This document shows, one piece after another, positions 3,425 through 5,459 of a stretch of DNA of 5,459 nucleotides (position 1 is its first letter; the number at the start of each line of letters is the position of its first letter). Below the pieces are notes generated by a model. That model made no database searches and was not told the origin of the DNA. It saw only the letters and a program-made list of their open reading frames with translations. Origin of the DNA: an uncultured Eubacteriales bacterium (GTDB lineage Bacteria; Bacillota; Clostridia; Lachnospirales; Bianqueaceae); assembly GCA_902782895.1 (NCBI GenBank), contig CACZPA010000125.1, positions 1 through 5,459 of the forward strand, read 5' to 3'. A program made the position numbers and the translations under genes.

Positions 3425-5459
3425 TTAATCGTCGTCGTGATTGCAGAAATCCCACTCCTTGGCGGTCTGCTTCTCCAACGCTTCAATCTTAGCCATCGTC
3501 GTGTACTCCCAATGTACCGGCCAGCCGATACCGTGGACACGTCCGAGATCATGCATCATGACCCAAATATCGACCTCGTCGCCCGGCTTGAAATCGGGAC
3601 ACGGAACGATCCACTCCGGACGGTAATGACCGAACCACGGAGAATCACTCGCGTGATGTCCGGTATTTGTCTTCTTGCCATCCGTCACATACAGATTTGC
3701 CTTGCCGTCGATGCCTTCAAAGCGCAGCGCCAGCACAGCATCCTCTGTCTCCGGCTTCAGATCATCCGGAATCACGACATGGTTATAATAAGCATAGTTC
3801 AGAGCGACCTCCGGCGGATACAGACCGGGTGTGCCGCTGAACGGGTTGGACCTTGCTCCGGCAAGAATCGCGGGAGAACCGACGGTATCCACGACATGCC
3901 AGCGCTGTACGTCATGGTCGCTGATGACCTTCTGATCGTCCATCTCACCCGGCATCAGCTTGGAAATCTTCCAGTTCACCACATATCCCGGCTTGCAGTC
4001 CGGAACCTGTTCGACTTCCGGCATGATCCACGGAATCTCGATCTCGGCCGGCTGCAGTCCTTCTGATTCTACGCGGACAACCATCGGTCCCTGGCAGGGA
4101 AGCGTGCGAAGGATCGCCTGCGCCTTGCCCATGAAGTTCCGGATGTCCGGTCCCACATAGCCCTGGAATCCGTTATCGTTCAGCGCGTTAGTCGTGACCA
4201 GCTCGCCCGCTTCATTCCAGGAGAAATGCAGCATTCTGCCGCGGTCCTGCAGGCAGCGGTTGCCGTCCTTATCGACTACATACGCGGAAACAAGCGCGGT
4301 ATCGGTGCCGTCCGCCTTGAGCATCTTATTCTCGCAGACGAGTTCGAGCGCGTAAGGAGCTCCCGGCGTTACGGAAACATCCTCTGCCCACTTCTCGCCG
4401 TTCTTGTAAGCGACGATCTTAAGCTCGCCCGGCTGATACTCAACCTGAACCGGCGTGATCTGATAAATGTCAGTCTTTGTCGTCAGGATCTTCTCACCAT
4501 TGCGGAATACTTCAACCGTGTCACCGTTATTCGCGAGACTGAGCTCAACGGTCTTGCCCTCCTGTCCCGGGAAATCCCACGCCGGGAAAATCTTCGCAAT
4601 GGGCTCATCCGGCTTAAGCAGCGCGCGGAAGCCGTAATAACCGGCCGCGTAGGTACCTTCCATGCCGATGATACGCGGACGTCCGGACATCTCCGACCAT
4701 CCTGTGAAATGGAATCCGCCGATCGGGAATTCCTTCTGCAGCTGGTGCGCGTCCTCCGCCGCACGGGCTTTCATGCCATAGCGCTCTTTGCCGACCGGGA
4801 AAATCATCTCGGAGCAGAAGATCGGTTTGCCGGCGTGTACCTTGTGCAGGGAGTCAAAATGCATGCTCTGATGGTTGAATCCGAAGATATCGTAATCGTC
4901 ATGCATGCCTTCGCTGAACATCCCATAGGAAGTCGCGTCGGTAACCGGTCTTGTCGGATCCAGCTTGCGGACCTCTTCCTTCAGGGTCTTGAAGATGCGG
5001 ATTCCGGTCTCCTCCGTTACGAAATCTTCCTCATTATACATCGCCCACATGCAGACCGACGGATGGTTGCGGTCACGCAGGATCAGGCGGCGCACCTCAT
5101 CGATGCCGAATTCGGAAGAATGGAAGATACGGTTCTCATCCATTACGAGCTGTCCGTAGCGGTCGCACCAGTCCATGATCGCGTCCTGATGCGGGCTGTG
5201 GGCGGTACGGTAGCCGTTGGATCCCATCTCGCGCAGCGTGCGGATCTGGAATTCGCACATGGAATCGGTCATCGCCTCGCCGACACCGAGATAGATCATA
5301 TGGTTCGCAAAACCGTAAATGACCGTCTTCTCGCCGTTTACATACAGACCATGGTCCGCGTCATATTTCAGTTCGCGGATACCGAAGGTCGTCTCTTCCT
5401 TGTCCACGACCTCTCCGTCACAGACAACTTCGCTGACGAGCGTATACAGATGCGGCTCC
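3425..5459 (-). CDS. Glycoside hydrolase family 2 (beta-galactosidase-like), 5' end outside window
   Basis: The frame is open to the right edge. Residues EPHLYTLVSEVVCDGE precede the internal GTG at 5405-5407, so the true start and the N-terminal sugar-binding domain are missing. Numbering from that GTG: end of the immunoglobulin-like domain (FGIREL, 8-13); TIM-barrel catalytic domain about 14-275, with NGYRTAHSPH (64-73), acid/base candidate E126 in WAMYNEED and nucleophile candidate E200 in IFCSEM; a DUF4982-like sheet about 274-345 (FPAWDFPGQEGKTVELSLAN); a GH2 C-terminal beta domain about 352-460 (LKADGTDTALVSAYVVDKDG); and a further region about 465-638 containing LRFEGIDGKANLYV and DFKPGDEVDIWVMMHD, resembling the jelly-roll sugar-binding domain of GH2 enzymes. 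Known for the family: hydrolysis of beta-linked galactose, mannose or glucuronic acid. The exact substrate is undetermined. No signal peptide can be judged. The tail WDFCNHDDD is acidic. Confidence 0.93.
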   Translation of the reverse strand, partial: EPHLYTLVSEVVCDGEVVDKEETTFGIRELKYDADHGLYVNGEKTVIYGFANHMIYLGVGEAMTDSMCEFQIRTLREMGSNGYRTAHSPHQDAIMDWCDRYGQLVMDENRIFHSSEFGIDEVRRLILRDRNHPSVCMWAMYNEEDFVTEETGIRIFKTLKEEVRKLDPTRPVTDATSYGMFSEGMHDDYDIFGFNHQSMHFDSLHKVHAGKPIFCSEMIFPVGKERYGMKARAAEDAHQLQKEFPIGGFHFTGWSEMSGRPRIIGMEGTYAAGYYGFRALLKPDEPIAKIFPAWDFPGQEGKTVELSLANNGDTVEVFRNGEKILTTKTDIYQITPVQVEYQPGELKIVAYKNGEKWAEDVSVTPGAPYALELVCENKMLKADGTDTALVSAYVVDKDGNRCLQDRGRMLHFSWNEAGELVTTNALNDNGFQGYVGPDIRNFMGKAQAILRTLPCQGPMVVRVESEGLQPAEIEIPWIMPEVEQVPDCKPGYVVNWKISKLMPGEMDDQKVISDHDVQRWHVVDTVGSPAILAGARSNPFSGTPGLYPPEVALNYAYYNHVVIPDDLKPETEDAVLALRFEGIDGKANLYVTDGKKTNTGHHASDSPWFGHYRPEWIVPCPDFKPGDEVDIWVMMHDLGRVHGIGWPVHWEYTTMAKIEALEKQTAKEWDFCNHDDD

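Noticed and set aside
3365..4066. 233-codon plus-strand frame opposite the glycoside hydrolase
   Set aside because: Antisense shadow; it starts inside the hydrolase terminator and shows no family motif.
5405..5407. GTG as the start of the glycoside hydrolase
   Set aside because: The frame continues upstream to the window edge with EPHLYTLVSEV, a typical GH2 segment, so the gene is 5'-truncated by the window.

Overview
The window looks like a chromosomal segment of a gut-type Bacillota (Clostridia-like) bacterium. This rests on purine-rich Shine-Dalgarno sites (AGAGG, AAGGGG), a near-consensus sigma-70/sigma-A promoter, strong intrinsic terminators, and a carbohydrate-use gene set (PfkB sugar kinase, family 2 glycoside hydrolase) beside a MATE transporter. 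No ribosomal or phylogenetic marker is present, so the assignment is an inference.

Layout: (1) 1-147, + strand, is the 3' end of a PfkB-family sugar kinase. (2) 148-423 holds no convincing gene, only a doubtful small minus-strand ORF at 125-352. (3) 424-484 is an intrinsic terminator and 496-1899 (minus) a full-length MATE efflux protein, read from a clear promoter at 1950-1978. (4) 1991-2135 is a degenerate 11-bp tandem array. (5) 2272-3018 (+) encodes a 248-residue protein whose C-terminal half resembles PD-(D/E)XK nucleases. (6) 3019-3372 is non-coding and repeat-rich. (7) 3373-3405 is a terminator, and 3425-5459 (minus) is a family 2 glycoside hydrolase whose 5' end lies outside the window.

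The unusual part is the middle, about 1991-3341. Three copies of a short dyad element (2132-2183, 3148-3198, 3291-3341) surround the nuclease-like gene. Each has TGTGTCAG-like and CTGACACA-like arms separated by exactly 35 bp. The copies have a readable polarity (TGTGTCAGAA end and TGCTGACACA end). In all three, a short-unit tandem array lies just outside the TGCTGACACA end: the 11-bp array beside the first copy, and a 10-bp array shared between the second and third, which face each other. The order is array 1 - element (minus) - gene - element (plus) - array 2 - element (minus). The gene and its flanks are visibly more A+T-rich than the sugar and transport genes on either side. I read this as a small acquired cassette in which a nuclease-like protein is bracketed by structured repeats, formally similar to REP elements around their RAYT transposase but with a different enzyme fold. 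The repeat geometry is seen directly; the functional link between gene and repeats is inference.

The sugar kinase and glycoside hydrolase are both consistent with glycan use, but they are separated by divergent units and terminators, so no single operon is indicated.
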